Shown here: positions 35,500-46,395 of the stretch, piece by piece | Layout of the letters: every line of letters begins with the position of its first letter | Numbering within the stretch: the first letter of the stretch is position 1 | Program-made: the position numbers and the translations under genes | From: JAEUQQ01 sp963697285 | GTDB taxonomy: Bacteria > Acidobacteriota > Vicinamibacteria > Vicinamibacterales > JAFNAJ01 | Reading direction: 5' to 3' | Assembly: GCA_963697285.1 (NCBI GenBank) | Contig: CAVONI010000006.1 | Span: forward strand, 46,239 to 110,238 | Length of the DNA: 64,000 bases | The notes under the pieces: model-generated | Told to the model about the DNA's origin: nothing | The model's database searches: none | What the model saw: only the letters and a program-made list of their open reading frames with translations

Positions 35500-38400
35500 A
35501 TGACTCCACGCCTCCCCAGCCCGCGCGGTGCCGTTGGACTGCTGGCTCTCGCCCTCGCAGTCTCCATCCTCGCCCTTCCGGTGAGCACGAGCGGGCGGGC
35601 AGACGCCGGACGTCACACGCTCGTCAACGGACACCTCGCCGTCGAAGGTGAAGTGCTCATGAAGTACCGCGACCTGGGTGCGTTGTCCACGCATGCCTGG
35701 ATCGAAGCCGGCGTGGAAGCCGAGCAGGCCGAGACGCTCGATCGGCACGGCGCCCGTCGCCTGCGCTCGCGCAGGTTCACGACGATCGAGTTGCTCGAGC
35801 GCCTCCGGGCCGAGCCCGACGTCGAGTACGCGGAGCCGAACTACATCCTCTACTCGACGGCCGTGCCGAACGATCCGTTGTTCGCGAACCTGTGGGGACT
35901 CCTCAACACCGGAGTGAATCCGGTCGGCGGCGGTGGCACGAGTGGCGCCGACATCGACGTGAGTTCGGCATGGGACACATCGACCGGCTCACGCACCCAC
36001 GTCGTCGGCGTCGTCGACACTGGCATCGACTACACCCATCCCGACCTGGCCGCCAATGTCTGGTCGGCACCCGGCACGTTCCAGGTGACGGTCGGCGGGC
36101 AGACGATCACCTGCCAGGCGGGCACGCACGGGTTCAACGCGATCACGCGCACCTGCGATCCGCGTGACGACCAGTTCCACGGCACGCACGTGGCGGGCAC
36201 GATTGGCGCCGTCGGCAACAATGGCGTGGGCGTGGTGGGCGTCAACTGGGTCGCGAGCATGATGGGCCTGAAGTTCCTCGGCTCATCGGGATCGGGATCG
36301 ACCTCCGATGCGATCGCGGCGATCGAGTTCGCCATCCAGGCCAAGGCGGCGTTCTCGAGCACGGGTGGCGCCAACGTGCGCGTGTTGTCGAACTCCTGGG
36401 GCGGCGGAGGGTACTCGTCTGCGCTGGTGGACGCCATCAACGCCGCCAATGCCGCCGACATCCTGTTCGTCGCTGCTGCGGGCAACGCCGCCTCGAACAA
36501 CGACGCGTCGCCGAGTTACCCGGCCTCGTACGCCACCGCCAACATGGTGGCCGTCGCGTCGAGCACCAGCGCCGATCAGCTGTCGTCGTTCTCGAATTAC
36601 GGCGCAACGTCCGTGCACCTGGCGGCGCCCGGCAGCGCCATCCACTCGACGATGCCGAACAACGCGTACGGGACGCTGCAGGGCACGTCCATGGCCACGC
36701 CGCACGTGTCGGGGGCCGCCATGCTGGCGCTGTCGATGTGCTCGGCGACGACCGCGCAGCTCAAGTCGCTGCTGCTCGACAACGTCGACCTGGTGCCGGC
36801 GTTCGCGACGAAGACCTCCACGGGTGGACGGCTGAACGCGAGCCGCACCGTCCAGGCCTGCCAATACCCGCGCGTGTCGAGCCTTGCGCTCGTGCCCGAC
36901 CTCGCGTCGCCGCGGGCCCCTGGCACGACCATCACGTGGACCGCGACCGCCGGCGGCGGCGAAGCGCCGTATCAGTACCAGTGGGTGGTGTTCGACGGCA
37001 CGACGTGGAGCGACGCCACCAACTGGCAATCGTCGAACACCTTCGCGTGGACCCCTGTCGTCGCCAGCACGGCGTATCAGGTCGCCGTCCGTGCCCGCAG
37101 CGCCTGGAACTCGGGCACGCGCGAGATGAGTCGCTCGCAGGCCTTCACCGTCATGCCGGTCGTGACAGAGGTGGACCTCACCTCCAGCGTCGCCGCACCG
37201 CAGGGCATCGGCACGACCGTGACCTGGACGGCATCCGCATCGGGTGGCCAGGCGCCGTATCAGTACCAGTGGGCGGTGTACGACGGCGCCGCGTGGACGA
37301 CGATGACGAGCTGGTCCACGAGCAGCACGTTCGCGTGGACGCCTGCGTCGGCAAACAGCAACTACCAGGTCGCCGTGCGCGCGCGCAGCGCGTGGAACAC
37401 CGGCGCGCGGGAGTTGGCCTCGTCGCAGGCGTTCGCCATCATGCCTCCGGTCACGAGCCTGACGCTCGCGGCCGACAGGGCAGCGCCGCAGGCACCCAAC
37501 ACGACGATCACCCTGACGGCCGCGGCCGGCGGTGGCCAGGCGCCGTATCAATACCAGTGGGTGCTGTTCAACGGCACCACGTGGTCGGATCTCACGGCCT
37601 GGCAGTCGGGCAACACGTACGCGTGGACACCGGGTGTCGCGAACGCGAGCTACCAGGTCGCCGTGCGCGCGCGCAGCGCGTGGAACTCGGGCACGCGCGA
37701 GATGTCGCGTGCGTTGCCGTACGCCATCATGCCGCTGGTCACCGGCCTGACCCTGGCGCCGAGCGTGGCCTCACCGCAGGGCGTCGGCACGGCCGTGACG
37801 TGGACGGCTGCGGCCTCTGGCGGCCAGGCGCCGTACCAGTACCAGTTCGCGCTGTTCAACGGCACGTCGTGGAGCGATCTCTACCGGTTGGCAGTCTGGC
37901 AACGCCTACACGTGGACGCCGACGGTCGCGAACGGCGGCTACCAGGTCGCCGTGCGGGCGCGCGGTTCGTGGAACGCCGGTGCGCGCGAGATGGCGACAT
38001 CGCAGGCCTACGCCGTCATGCCAAAGGTGACTGCCGTCACGCTGGCGCCGAGCGTCGCATCGCCACGAGCACCCGGCACGACCATCACGTGGACCGCAGC
38101 CGCCAGCGGTGGGCAGGCTCCGTACCAATACCAGTTTGCCCTGTTCAACGGCTCGACCTGGGCGGACCTCACGAGCTGGTCCACGACCGCCACCTTCGCC
38201 TGGACGCCCGCCCTTGCCAACGCCGGCTACCAGGTCGCCGTGCGCGCCCGCAGCGCCTGGAACAGCGGCACGCGCGAGATGGCGGCCACGCAGCCGTTCG
38301 TCATCATGCCGCTGGTAACAGGCCTGACGCTCTCACCGAACCTGTCATCGCCGCGGGCGCCCGGCACGACCATCACGTGGACCGCAGCGGCCAGCGGTGG

Positions 38401-38599
38401 CCAGGCGCCCTATCAATACCAGTTTGCCCTGTGGAATGGCGCCAGCTGGACTGACCTCACGAGCTGGTCAACCAGCAGCACGCTCGCATGGACGCCAGCG
38501 GTCGCGAACCCCGGCTACCAGATCGCCGTGCGCGCCCGCAGCGCCTGGAACACCGGCACGAGGGAAATGGCCACGACGCAGACGTTCGTCGTCCAGTGA
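35500..38599 (+). CDS. secreted S8 subtilase with six C-terminal Ig-like repeats, one frameshift
   Basis: About 1,030 residues. A signal peptide precedes a propeptide of the fervidolysin type (GEVLMKYRDLG ... LLERLRAEPDVEYAEPNY). The catalytic domain has all three subtilisin boxes: VVDTGIDYTHPDL (Asp), HGTHVAGTIG (His) and GTSMATPHVSGAAM (Ser), plus the oxyanion Asn in AAAGNAASNND. After residue 455 come six repeats of about 93 residues (Ser/Thr-rich, each with APYQYQ, TFAWTP and YQVAVRARSAWN). An extra base near 37882 shifts the frame in repeat 4; the remaining repeats continue in the other frame and end at 38599. Probably an assembly indel. It likely degrades extracellular protein, with the repeats binding a surface or matrix. 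Confidence 0.9.
36874..38596 (+). repeat. six tandem repeats of about 280 bp encoding Ig-like domains
   Basis: Six consecutive units share APYQYQ(W/F), W-(S/T)-D-L, A-W-T-P and YQVAVRARSAWN at the same spacing. High DNA similarity among the last three units indicates recent amplification and could itself produce assembly errors such as the indel near 37882. Confidence 0.85.
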
Positions 38600-39032
38600 C
38601 GGCCGCGTGGCGAGCCCAGGGTGCGGCCGCGCTGGCGACGGGTGCCGCGCCTCCAGGCGAGCGGGCAAGCCGCGGACCATTCCTGCCGAACACGGCGTCA
38701 GCGAACCCTTTCGTCTGACCGGCCGAGGACTTCAGGCGACCCGCACCCTGACGCCTGGTTCAATGGGCCCGCAGAACTGACCATCTGTCTGTGGCACGAT
38801 AACGGCATCTGGCCGAAGCGCCCACTCGCAACGATCCGCTCGCCCGGCGGCATTCTCCCGCGCCCGTGTCTTCACTTCGTCACGGGGCGCCACGGAATCG
38901 GTCCCGGTCGGGCTTCCACTGTAGCGGCAGCGACATGGGCAATCTTTGCGGGCGGGCGGCGGATCAGTTGCCTCGCGCCTTCACGGGATGTTTATGAACA
39001 CGCTCGGGTTGAACCCCCGAAGGAACCTGACC
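38600..39032 (+). other. gene-free leader of the PEP-CTERM gene
   Basis: No supported gene. It contains a sigma-54 promoter (38792-38807) and, 3' of it, a leader of about 215 nt with several GC-rich inverted segments before the ribosome site AAGGA at 39020-39024. Confidence 0.5.
38792..38807 (+). promoter_or_regulatory. sigma-54 promoter of the PEP-CTERM gene
   Basis: TGGCACGATAACGGCA: GG (38793-38794), exactly 10 nt, GC (38805-38806), with a perfect TGGCACG half. PEP-CTERM genes are often controlled by the PrsK/PrsR sigma-54 system in exosortase-bearing bacteria, which fits. Confidence 0.65.
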
Positions 39033-39884
39033 ATGACGCACACACTGCACCGAGTCCTGTCGCGGCATCTTGTAATGACCGGGGCGCTGGTGGCCCTGAT
39101 GGCGGGCACCAGCAGCGCCGCGTTCGTCACGTTCGAGTCGGCCGGCGCGAATCCGGCCGCGATCGCCCCGACCCGCGACGCGTTCCGCATTGCCGTCGGC
39201 GGCGGGGCGGTCGCCGGCGCCAACGGCTCGTTCGGCGGACTCCGCCGCGAGATCAACTGGGACGGCGTTCCCGACGCGCTCGCTGACCCCGCGCAGTTGC
39301 CCGCCAATTTCTTCAACGTCAACTCTCCGCGGGGTGCCGTGTTCAGCACGCCCGGGACCGGCTTCCTGGTCAGCGCGAATGCCGGCCAGGCGTCCCCGAC
39401 CCTGTTCGGATTTCCGAACGATTTCCAGGCGTTCAGCCCTCAGCGACTCTTCACCGCCGTCAACAGCTCGATCACTGACGTGTCGTTCTTCGTGCCTGGC
39501 ACCACCACACCGGCAACGACCAGCGCCTTCGCGGCGATCTTCGTCGACGTCGAGGTCGCCAACCTCACGACGATGGAGTTCTTCGACGACAACAACGCGC
39601 TCCTCTTCTCGCGGTCCGTCCTTGTGGGAGGTAACCAGGGCCTGAGCTTCCTCGGCGCGATCGCCACGGGCGGCGAGCGCATCGGCCGCGTCCGTCTCAC
39701 CTCCGGCGCCAACACGATCGTTTCCAACGGCGTCCTCGGCAACCCCAATGACGACGTGGTGGTGATGGACGACTTCCTGTACGCCGAGCCCGCGGCGCGC
39801 GTCCCCGAACCCACCTCGGTGCTTTTGCTCGGCGCCGGCCTCGTCGGCTTCGCGAGGACGGCTCGTCGTCGCATGCGTAAGTAG
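39033..39884 (+). CDS. PEP-CTERM exosortase substrate
   Basis: 283 residues from ATG 39033 (AAGGA 9 nt upstream). Signal peptide (GTSSAAFVTF) then a beta-rich body (NAGQASPTLFGFPNDFQAFSPQRLFTAVNSSITDVSFFVPGTTTPATTSAFAAIFVDVEV) typical of PEP-CTERM surface proteins. The C-terminus is a complete sorting signal: VPEPTSVLLLGAGLVGFARTARRRMRK (PEP motif, membrane helix, basic tail). Exosortase would cut at PEP and attach or release the protein at the surface. No exosortase gene is in the window. The sigma-54 promoter upstream ties it to PrsK/PrsR-like control. Confidence 0.92.
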   Translation: MTHTLHRVLSRHLVMTGALVALMAGTSSAAFVTFESAGANPAAIAPTRDAFRIAVGGGAVAGANGSFGGLRREINWDGVPDALADPAQLPANFFNVNSPRGAVFSTPGTGFLVSANAGQASPTLFGFPNDFQAFSPQRLFTAVNSSITDVSFFVPGTTTPATTSAFAAIFVDVEVANLTTMEFFDDNNALLFSRSVLVGGNQGLSFLGAIATGGERIGRVRLTSGANTIVSNGVLGNPNDDVVVMDDFLYAEPAARVPEPTSVLLLGAGLVGFARTARRRMRK

Positions 39885-40054
39885 GTCAACCGCGGTTCAC
39901 CGCGTGTCACCGGCCAATCATCCAGGCACCGCCCGAACCTCGGCTGCGGATCAGGTGGAGGTGCGCCCATGATCCCGCCGCCTGATCGTCCAGGCGGCGT
40001 GGACTGGCATGGAAGGACGTATCATTCGATGCCTTGACCATCGGGAACAAGCAC

Positions 40055-41530
40055 ATGGGGCCGCGCGTGGCAGACGAGAGCGTGTCGCATCGTGTGCTCA
40101 GGGGCGCGGCATGGGTCGTGTCGCTGCGGATGCTGGGGCGGGCCGCCACGACCGTGCGCACGGTCGTGCTCGTGCGCCTGCTCACGCCCCACGACTTCGG
40201 ACTCGTCGGCGTTGCACTGGCCGCGATCGCCTGTGCCGATGCGCTCTCGGGCACGGGCGTCCACCTCGCACTGCTCAGCCGCCACGACGACAGCCGGGAA
40301 GAGTACGACACCGCATGGACGATAGGCGTCATCAGGGGCGCGGCGGTGACAGGGATGCTCCTGGTCGCAGCGCCCTTCGTGGCCGCGTTCTTCGACGCGG
40401 CCGAGGCGACCGGCATCATCCGCCTGATGGCGCTCACGCCCCTCATCGACGGCTTCGGCAACATCGGCGTCATCGAGTACCGCCGCGATGTGACCTTCGG
40501 CCCGTATTACCTGCTCCAGGCTGCAGGCGAGTGTGCCGACCTCGCCGTCGCGATTCCCCTGGCCCTCCTGACGGGCAGCCCGTGGGCCCTGGCGTGGGGA
40601 TGGATCGCCCTCTGGGTGGTCCGCACGGGGGTGTCGTACGTCATACACCCGTATCGGCCGCGATTCAGGTTCGACGGCGCGCAGGCGCGCACACTCCTTC
40701 GCTTCGCGCGACACGTGACCAGCATGAACGGCGTGGCGTGGGTGCTCGGTGGCGGCGTCGAGGCCACGGTGGGGCGCCTGCTCGGCGTCGAGGCCCTCGG
40801 GCTCTTCCGCATGGCGAAGCTGGTGGCCGCCGTCCTGCCGACCGAGATCGCCGGCGTCCTGGCATGGGTCGCGATCGGGGCGTTCGCGAAGCTCAGCGCG
40901 TCGGCCGACCGCCTGAGGGGCGCGGTCCTCGATCTACTGTGGTTCACGGTGATCCCCGCGGTGCCGTTCTGCGTGGGCACCGTGCTCTTCGCTCCGGAAA
41001 TCGTCGCGGTCGTCCTGGGTCCGCGATGGGAAGGCATCGTGCCCGCCGTGCGCGTGATGGCGGTGCTCGGGCTCATGCGATCGCTGATGGCGGTTGCGGC
41101 TGCGGTCTTCCAGGGACGCGGGGCGCCTCGGTACCAGACGTATGCCGTGGTGGCAGAACTCGTGGTGGTGCTCGGCTGCCTGTGGCCCTTCGCGGCACGG
41201 GGAGGCCTGCCAGGTGCCGCGGTGGCCGTGACGATCGCCTCGGCGGTCGCCGTGGCGACCACGCTCCCGATGATGCGTCGCCTGGCCGCGGTTGGCATCG
41301 ATGACATCGCGAGGCACGTCGCCTGGCCGCTCGTGGCGTCGACGCCGTTCGTCGCCATCCGCCTCCTGGTCGGCCCGGTCCATGGGGCTCCCCGGTTCGC
41401 GCTCGTGGTGCTCACGTCGGCGGGCGTGTACGTGGCTGTACTCATGTGGCTCGAGCATGCCCGCCTGACGCCGACCGGCTTGCTGCACCTCGTGCACCGG
41501 TGGACCCGACGCGCCAGCGTCACGTCGTGA
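40055..41530 (+). CDS. Wzx-type polysaccharide flippase
   Basis: 491 residues from ATG 40055; a TTG at 40034 behind a TATCAT box is an alternative leaderless start. It is a multi-pass membrane protein of the MOP superfamily (oligosaccharide flippase/PST): LRGAAWVVSLRMLGRAATTVRTVVLVRLLTPHDFGLVGVALA is the typical first-helix region, followed by about 12 further hydrophobic segments. It would move lipid-linked oligosaccharides across the inner membrane. The neighbouring PEP-CTERM gene fits, since exosortase systems are usually linked to exopolysaccharide genes. No glycosyltransferases are adjacent. Confidence 0.85.
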   Translation: MGPRVADESVSHRVLRGAAWVVSLRMLGRAATTVRTVVLVRLLTPHDFGLVGVALAAIACADALSGTGVHLALLSRHDDSREEYDTAWTIGVIRGAAVTGMLLVAAPFVAAFFDAAEATGIIRLMALTPLIDGFGNIGVIEYRRDVTFGPYYLLQAAGECADLAVAIPLALLTGSPWALAWGWIALWVVRTGVSYVIHPYRPRFRFDGAQARTLLRFARHVTSMNGVAWVLGGGVEATVGRLLGVEALGLFRMAKLVAAVLPTEIAGVLAWVAIGAFAKLSASADRLRGAVLDLLWFTVIPAVPFCVGTVLFAPEIVAVVLGPRWEGIVPAVRVMAVLGLMRSLMAVAAAVFQGRGAPRYQTYAVVAELVVVLGCLWPFAARGGLPGAAVAVTIASAVAVATTLPMMRRLAAVGIDDIARHVAWPLVASTPFVAIRLLVGPVHGAPRFALVVLTSAGVYVAVLMWLEHARLTPTGLLHLVHRWTRRASVTS

Positions 41531-41675
41531 GGTGCGTGCCCGGGTCGTCACCGCCTGCCAGTGTCGGGCGCATCTGCAACAGCAACGCTCGAATGCTGCC
41601 TGGCTGGCCGGGCTCCGCCTGCCAACTGCCGCACGTCGCGCGCGGCGCACCGGGCGTGACATCCTGTCAACGCCC

Positions 41676-42092
41676 ATGACGCCCAACCCCCTGCTCGTCG
41701 CCGCCGCCGTGACGTACGGCGTCGCTGGTGTGATCCTCACGTTCGCCGCCGACGAGGTACTGCGCTGGATGGGCATCGGCTCGTCGCCCGAGGTGACATG
41801 GATGGCGCAGTTGCTCGGCGCGGCACTGTTCGCGCTGGCGTTCCTGAACTGGTTCCTGCGCTTCACCGTCGTCGGCGGGATCCAGGGACGGGCGCTGCTG
41901 GTCACCAACCTGGCATTCCTCGTGATCGCGCTCTTCGCGACGCTCGGGCAGTGGCAGGCGCACCGGGGCTCGCTGTTCGCTGCCGCCACAGTCATCCTGG
42001 GCCTGCTGGGCGCGATGTTCGCCTTCCGCCTGTTCGCTCGCGCACCGACACCGACCGGCACGCGCCAGCGTCAGGTGGACGGGCCGCACTGA
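41676..42092 (+). CDS. small four-helix membrane protein
   Basis: 138 residues from ATG 41676. Four predicted membrane helices: LLVAAAVTYGVAGVILTFAA, MAQLLGAALFALAFLNWF, ALLVTNLAFLVIALFATLG and FAAATVILGLLGAMFAFRLF. The topology resembles small DoxX/DUF4345-like or ABC-free inner-membrane proteins, but I cannot place it in a family. Its stop codon lies inside the inverted repeat at 42081-42102. Confidence 0.65.
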   Translation: MTPNPLLVAAAVTYGVAGVILTFAADEVLRWMGIGSSPEVTWMAQLLGAALFALAFLNWFLRFTVVGGIQGRALLVTNLAFLVIALFATLGQWQAHRGSLFAAATVILGLLGAMFAFRLFARAPTPTGTRQRQVDGPH

Positions 42093-42102
42093 GGTGCGGC
42101 CC
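42081..42102. repeat. inverted repeat upstream of glnS
   Basis: GGGCCGCAC, 4 nt, GTGCGGCCC: a perfect 9-bp stem. The same arms recur right after glnS at 43866-43887. It may act as a terminator for the gene ending at 42092. Confidence 0.6.
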
Positions 42103-42120
42103 GACACCCCTCCCGTTGGC

Positions 42121-42126
42121 TATACT
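42121..42126 (+). promoter_or_regulatory. -10 box (TATACT) of glnS
   Basis: GGCTATACTGG lies 14 nt before the ATG at 42141. There is no Shine-Dalgarno; a leader of roughly 8 nt is expected. Confidence 0.5.
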
Positions 42127-42140
42127 GGTCCGTTACGTCT

Positions 42141-43850
<1,710 letters not shown>

Positions 43851-43865
43851 AGGCCCGGTTCACCC

Positions 43866-43887
43866 GGGCCGCACAGGGGTGCGGCCC
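43866..43887. terminator. inverted repeat / terminator after glnS
   Basis: GGGCCGCAC, 4 nt, GTGCGGCCC, 15 bp after the glnS stop; a second hairpin (GGCCCGG/CCGGGCC at 43852-43870) overlaps and is mutually exclusive with it. Same arms as 42081-42102. Confidence 0.55.
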
Positions 43888-43993
43888 CTACACATGGCAG
43901 GGGATCCGATCACGCCGCGTGGTGGGGGACCCAACCACGGGCGGGCACCGACGGCCCCGCGCCAACGATTGCTCCATCCGACAGGAGTCGCAC

Positions 43994-45286
43994 GTGCCGT
44001 CAGCACCCAGCCTGGTGACGGGCATCGGCTACGCGGATCGTCACCTCACCGACACTGAACTGGCGACATGCGTCAACGAGGCACTCGCACGCCTGCCCGT
44101 CGATCGGCAGCGCGTCCTGGTGATCGTGCCCGACCTGTCGCGGACGATGCCGCTGGCACGAATGGTCGACCTGATCGACGCATCGCTCGGGACGCGTGTC
44201 GCGGCGCTCGACTACCTGGTCGCGCTCGGCACGCACCTGCCGCTGGACGATGCGCAGTTGACGCGCCTGATGGGCCGCCCGGTCATCGGCGGGGTGGCCG
44301 GCCGCAGCCTCGTGTTCAACCACGAGTGGCAGCGGCCAGAGACGTTCGTCTCGCTGGGCACCATCCCGGCCGCCGACATTGCCGCGTTGACCGACGGGCG
44401 TTGTGCCGTGCCTGTCGACGTGGCACTGAACCGCCTCGTGCTCGATTACGACCAGATCGTGATCTGCGGTCCCGTGTTCCCCCACGAGGTGGTGGGCTTC
44501 TCAGGGGGCACCAAGTATCTCGTCCCGGGCATCGCCGGGCCCGCCATCATCAACTTCACCCACTGGCTGGGGGCGCTCATCACGAGCCATGCCGTCATCG
44601 GCACCGACACGACGCCGGTGCGGGCCGTCATCGATCGCGCAGCCGCGATGGTGCCCACGCCCGTCGCGTGCTTCTCGCTCGTGGTCACCCACGGCGGTGT
44701 GGCCGGCGTGTACTTCGGCGCTCCCCGCGACGCGTGGCAGGCGGCCGCCACCCTGTCGCACCATCACCACATCGTCGAGGTCGACCGTCCCTTCCGCCGC
44801 GTGCTCTCGGTGATGCCGACGATGTACGACGACCTGTGGACCGCGGCAAAGGGCATGTACAAGCTCGAACCTGCGGTGGCAGACGGGGGCGAGATCGTGA
44901 TCTACGCGCCACACATCACCGAGGTCAGTTACGTGCACGGACGGCTGATCGACGAGATCGGCTACCACTGCCGCGACTACTTCCTCGCGCGGTGGGAACG
45001 CTACCGCGACTATCCCGGGGGCGTGCTCGCCCACTTGACACATCTGCGTGGGCTCGGCCGCTATGATGCGGCCAGCGGCGTCGAAACGCCGCGCATCACG
45101 GTGACGCTCGCCACGGGCATCCCCGAGTCACGGTGCCGGCAGGTCAACCTGGGATACCTCGATCCTGCCACGATCGACGTGAACGACTGGCGGGGACGCG
45201 AGGACGAGGGTGTCCGCGTCGTTCCCCGTGCAGGCGAGATGCTGTATCGCGTGTCGGCGCGCGCACACACAGACGGAGACATGTGA
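43994..45286 (+). CDS. LarA-like (lactate racemase superfamily) enzyme in a uronate operon
   Basis: 430 residues from GTG 43994 (AGGAG 7 nt upstream). The N-terminal domain has VLVIVPDLSRTMPLARMVDLI and ALGTHLPLDD (LarA GTH motif). The middle has GPVFPHEVVGFSGGTKYLVPGIAG, matching LarA VxPHxxxGYSGGxKxxLPG, where the Lys and His bind or cover the nickel-pincer (NPN) cofactor. LarA homologues racemise or epimerise many hydroxy acids. As first gene before a PfkB-type kinase, a hexuronate transporter and UxaC, a sugar-acid epimerase is more likely than a lactate racemase. No larB/C/E cofactor genes are nearby. Confidence 0.8.
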   Translation: MPSAPSLVTGIGYADRHLTDTELATCVNEALARLPVDRQRVLVIVPDLSRTMPLARMVDLIDASLGTRVAALDYLVALGTHLPLDDAQLTRLMGRPVIGGVAGRSLVFNHEWQRPETFVSLGTIPAADIAALTDGRCAVPVDVALNRLVLDYDQIVICGPVFPHEVVGFSGGTKYLVPGIAGPAIINFTHWLGALITSHAVIGTDTTPVRAVIDRAAAMVPTPVACFSLVVTHGGVAGVYFGAPRDAWQAAATLSHHHHIVEVDRPFRRVLSVMPTMYDDLWTAAKGMYKLEPAVADGGEIVIYAPHITEVSYVHGRLIDEIGYHCRDYFLARWERYRDYPGGVLAHLTHLRGLGRYDAASGVETPRITVTLATGIPESRCRQVNLGYLDPATIDVNDWRGREDEGVRVVPRAGEMLYRVSARAHTDGDM

Positions 45287-45305
45287 TGGTCAAGGGGAAC
45301 CCTTC

Positions 45306-46388
45306 ATGACGGCTCGCCTGGCGGTGCCCGCCACTGGCACCATCGACCTGCTTGCGCTCGGCGCGCTCGTCCACCGCCTCGACACGGGCCTCGTGCCCTT
45401 CCGCAAGGCCACGTCGTGCGACATCCACGTGAGCGGCGGCGAGTACAACGTCGCCGCCAACCTCGCCGACTGTTTCGGCGCACGCACCGCCCTCGTCAGC
45501 GCGATGGTCGACAACCCGATCGGCGACCTCATCGCCGAACGCGTGCGCGCGATGGGCGTCGAAGGCATCTACCGCCGCTTCGCGCACGACGGCGTGCGCG
45601 GCCCGAACATGGCGACGGTGTACAGCGATCGGGGCGGCGGCCACCGCGCGCCGGTGGTGTTCTACAACCGGAGCGACGAGGCGGCCGCGCGGCTCGCGCC
45701 TGGCGACGTCGACTGGGCGGCGATCTTCGGCCGTGGCGTGCGCTGGTTCCACAGCGGCGGGATCTTCACGTCGCTGTCGGAATCGACGGCCGCGCTCGTG
45801 ATCGAGGGGATGCAGGAAGCGCGCAGGCACGGGGCGGTGGTGTCGTTCGACCTGAACTACCGCGAGAAGTTGTGGGCCGCCGCCGGCGGCACCGGCCGCG
45901 CGCACGAGACGCTCGCGCGCATCGTCTCGCTCGTCGACGTGCTGGTCGGCAACGAAGAAGACCTCCAGAAGGGGCTCGGCCTGAGCGGACCGCCCGTGGC
46001 CGCGCACTCGGCACTCGATCCGGCGCCGTTCGTCGAGATGATCGGCCGCGTGGTCGAACGCTTTCCGCAGGTCTCGGTGGTGGCGACCACGCTGCGCGAG
46101 GTGCACTCGGCATCGCGCCACACCTGGAGTGCGGTCTGCTGGATGGAGGGCGCCGTGGCAGTGGCGCCGATGTGTGAACTCGATGTCTACGATCGCGTGG
46201 GCGGCGGAGACGGCTTCGCGTCGGGCCTGTTCCACGGACTGCTGACGGGCGCATCGCACGAAGAGGCGCTCAAGCTCGGATGGGCGCACGGCGCCCTGCT
46301 CACCACCTTCCCCGGAGACACGACGATGGCCACGCTCGACCAGGTGAAGGCGTTCGCGCGGGGCGGCTCGGCCCGCATCCAGCGGTGA
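45306..46388 (+). CDS. PfkB-family sugar kinase (2-keto-3-deoxygluconate kinase-like)
   Basis: 360 residues. ATG 45306 follows AAGGGG, 19 bp after the LarA-like gene. The PfkB N-terminal region has GALVHRLDTG and SGGEYNVAANLADCFGARTALVSAMVDNPIGDLIAERV. The C-terminal signature DRVGGGDGFASGLFHGLL carries the catalytic base Asp in GGGD (GAGD variant). GPNMATVYSDRGGGHRAPVVFYNR and SFDLNYREKLWA fit KDG/sugar-acid kinases. In the pathway from glucuronate or galacturonate it would phosphorylate 2-keto-3-deoxygluconate before aldolase cleavage. Confidence 0.85.
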   Translation: MTARLAVPATGTIDLLALGALVHRLDTGLVPFRKATSCDIHVSGGEYNVAANLADCFGARTALVSAMVDNPIGDLIAERVRAMGVEGIYRRFAHDGVRGPNMATVYSDRGGGHRAPVVFYNRSDEAAARLAPGDVDWAAIFGRGVRWFHSGGIFTSLSESTAALVIEGMQEARRHGAVVSFDLNYREKLWAAAGGTGRAHETLARIVSLVDVLVGNEEDLQKGLGLSGPPVAAHSALDPAPFVEMIGRVVERFPQVSVVATTLREVHSASRHTWSAVCWMEGAVAVAPMCELDVYDRVGGGDGFASGLFHGLLTGASHEEALKLGWAHGALLTTFPGDTTMATLDQVKAFARGGSARIQR

Positions 46389-46395
46389 GTTCCCG

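Noticed and set aside
36874..38596. Large direct repeats as possible mobile elements
   Set aside because: They are in-frame Ig-like domains of the subtilase, without terminal inverted repeats or transposase.
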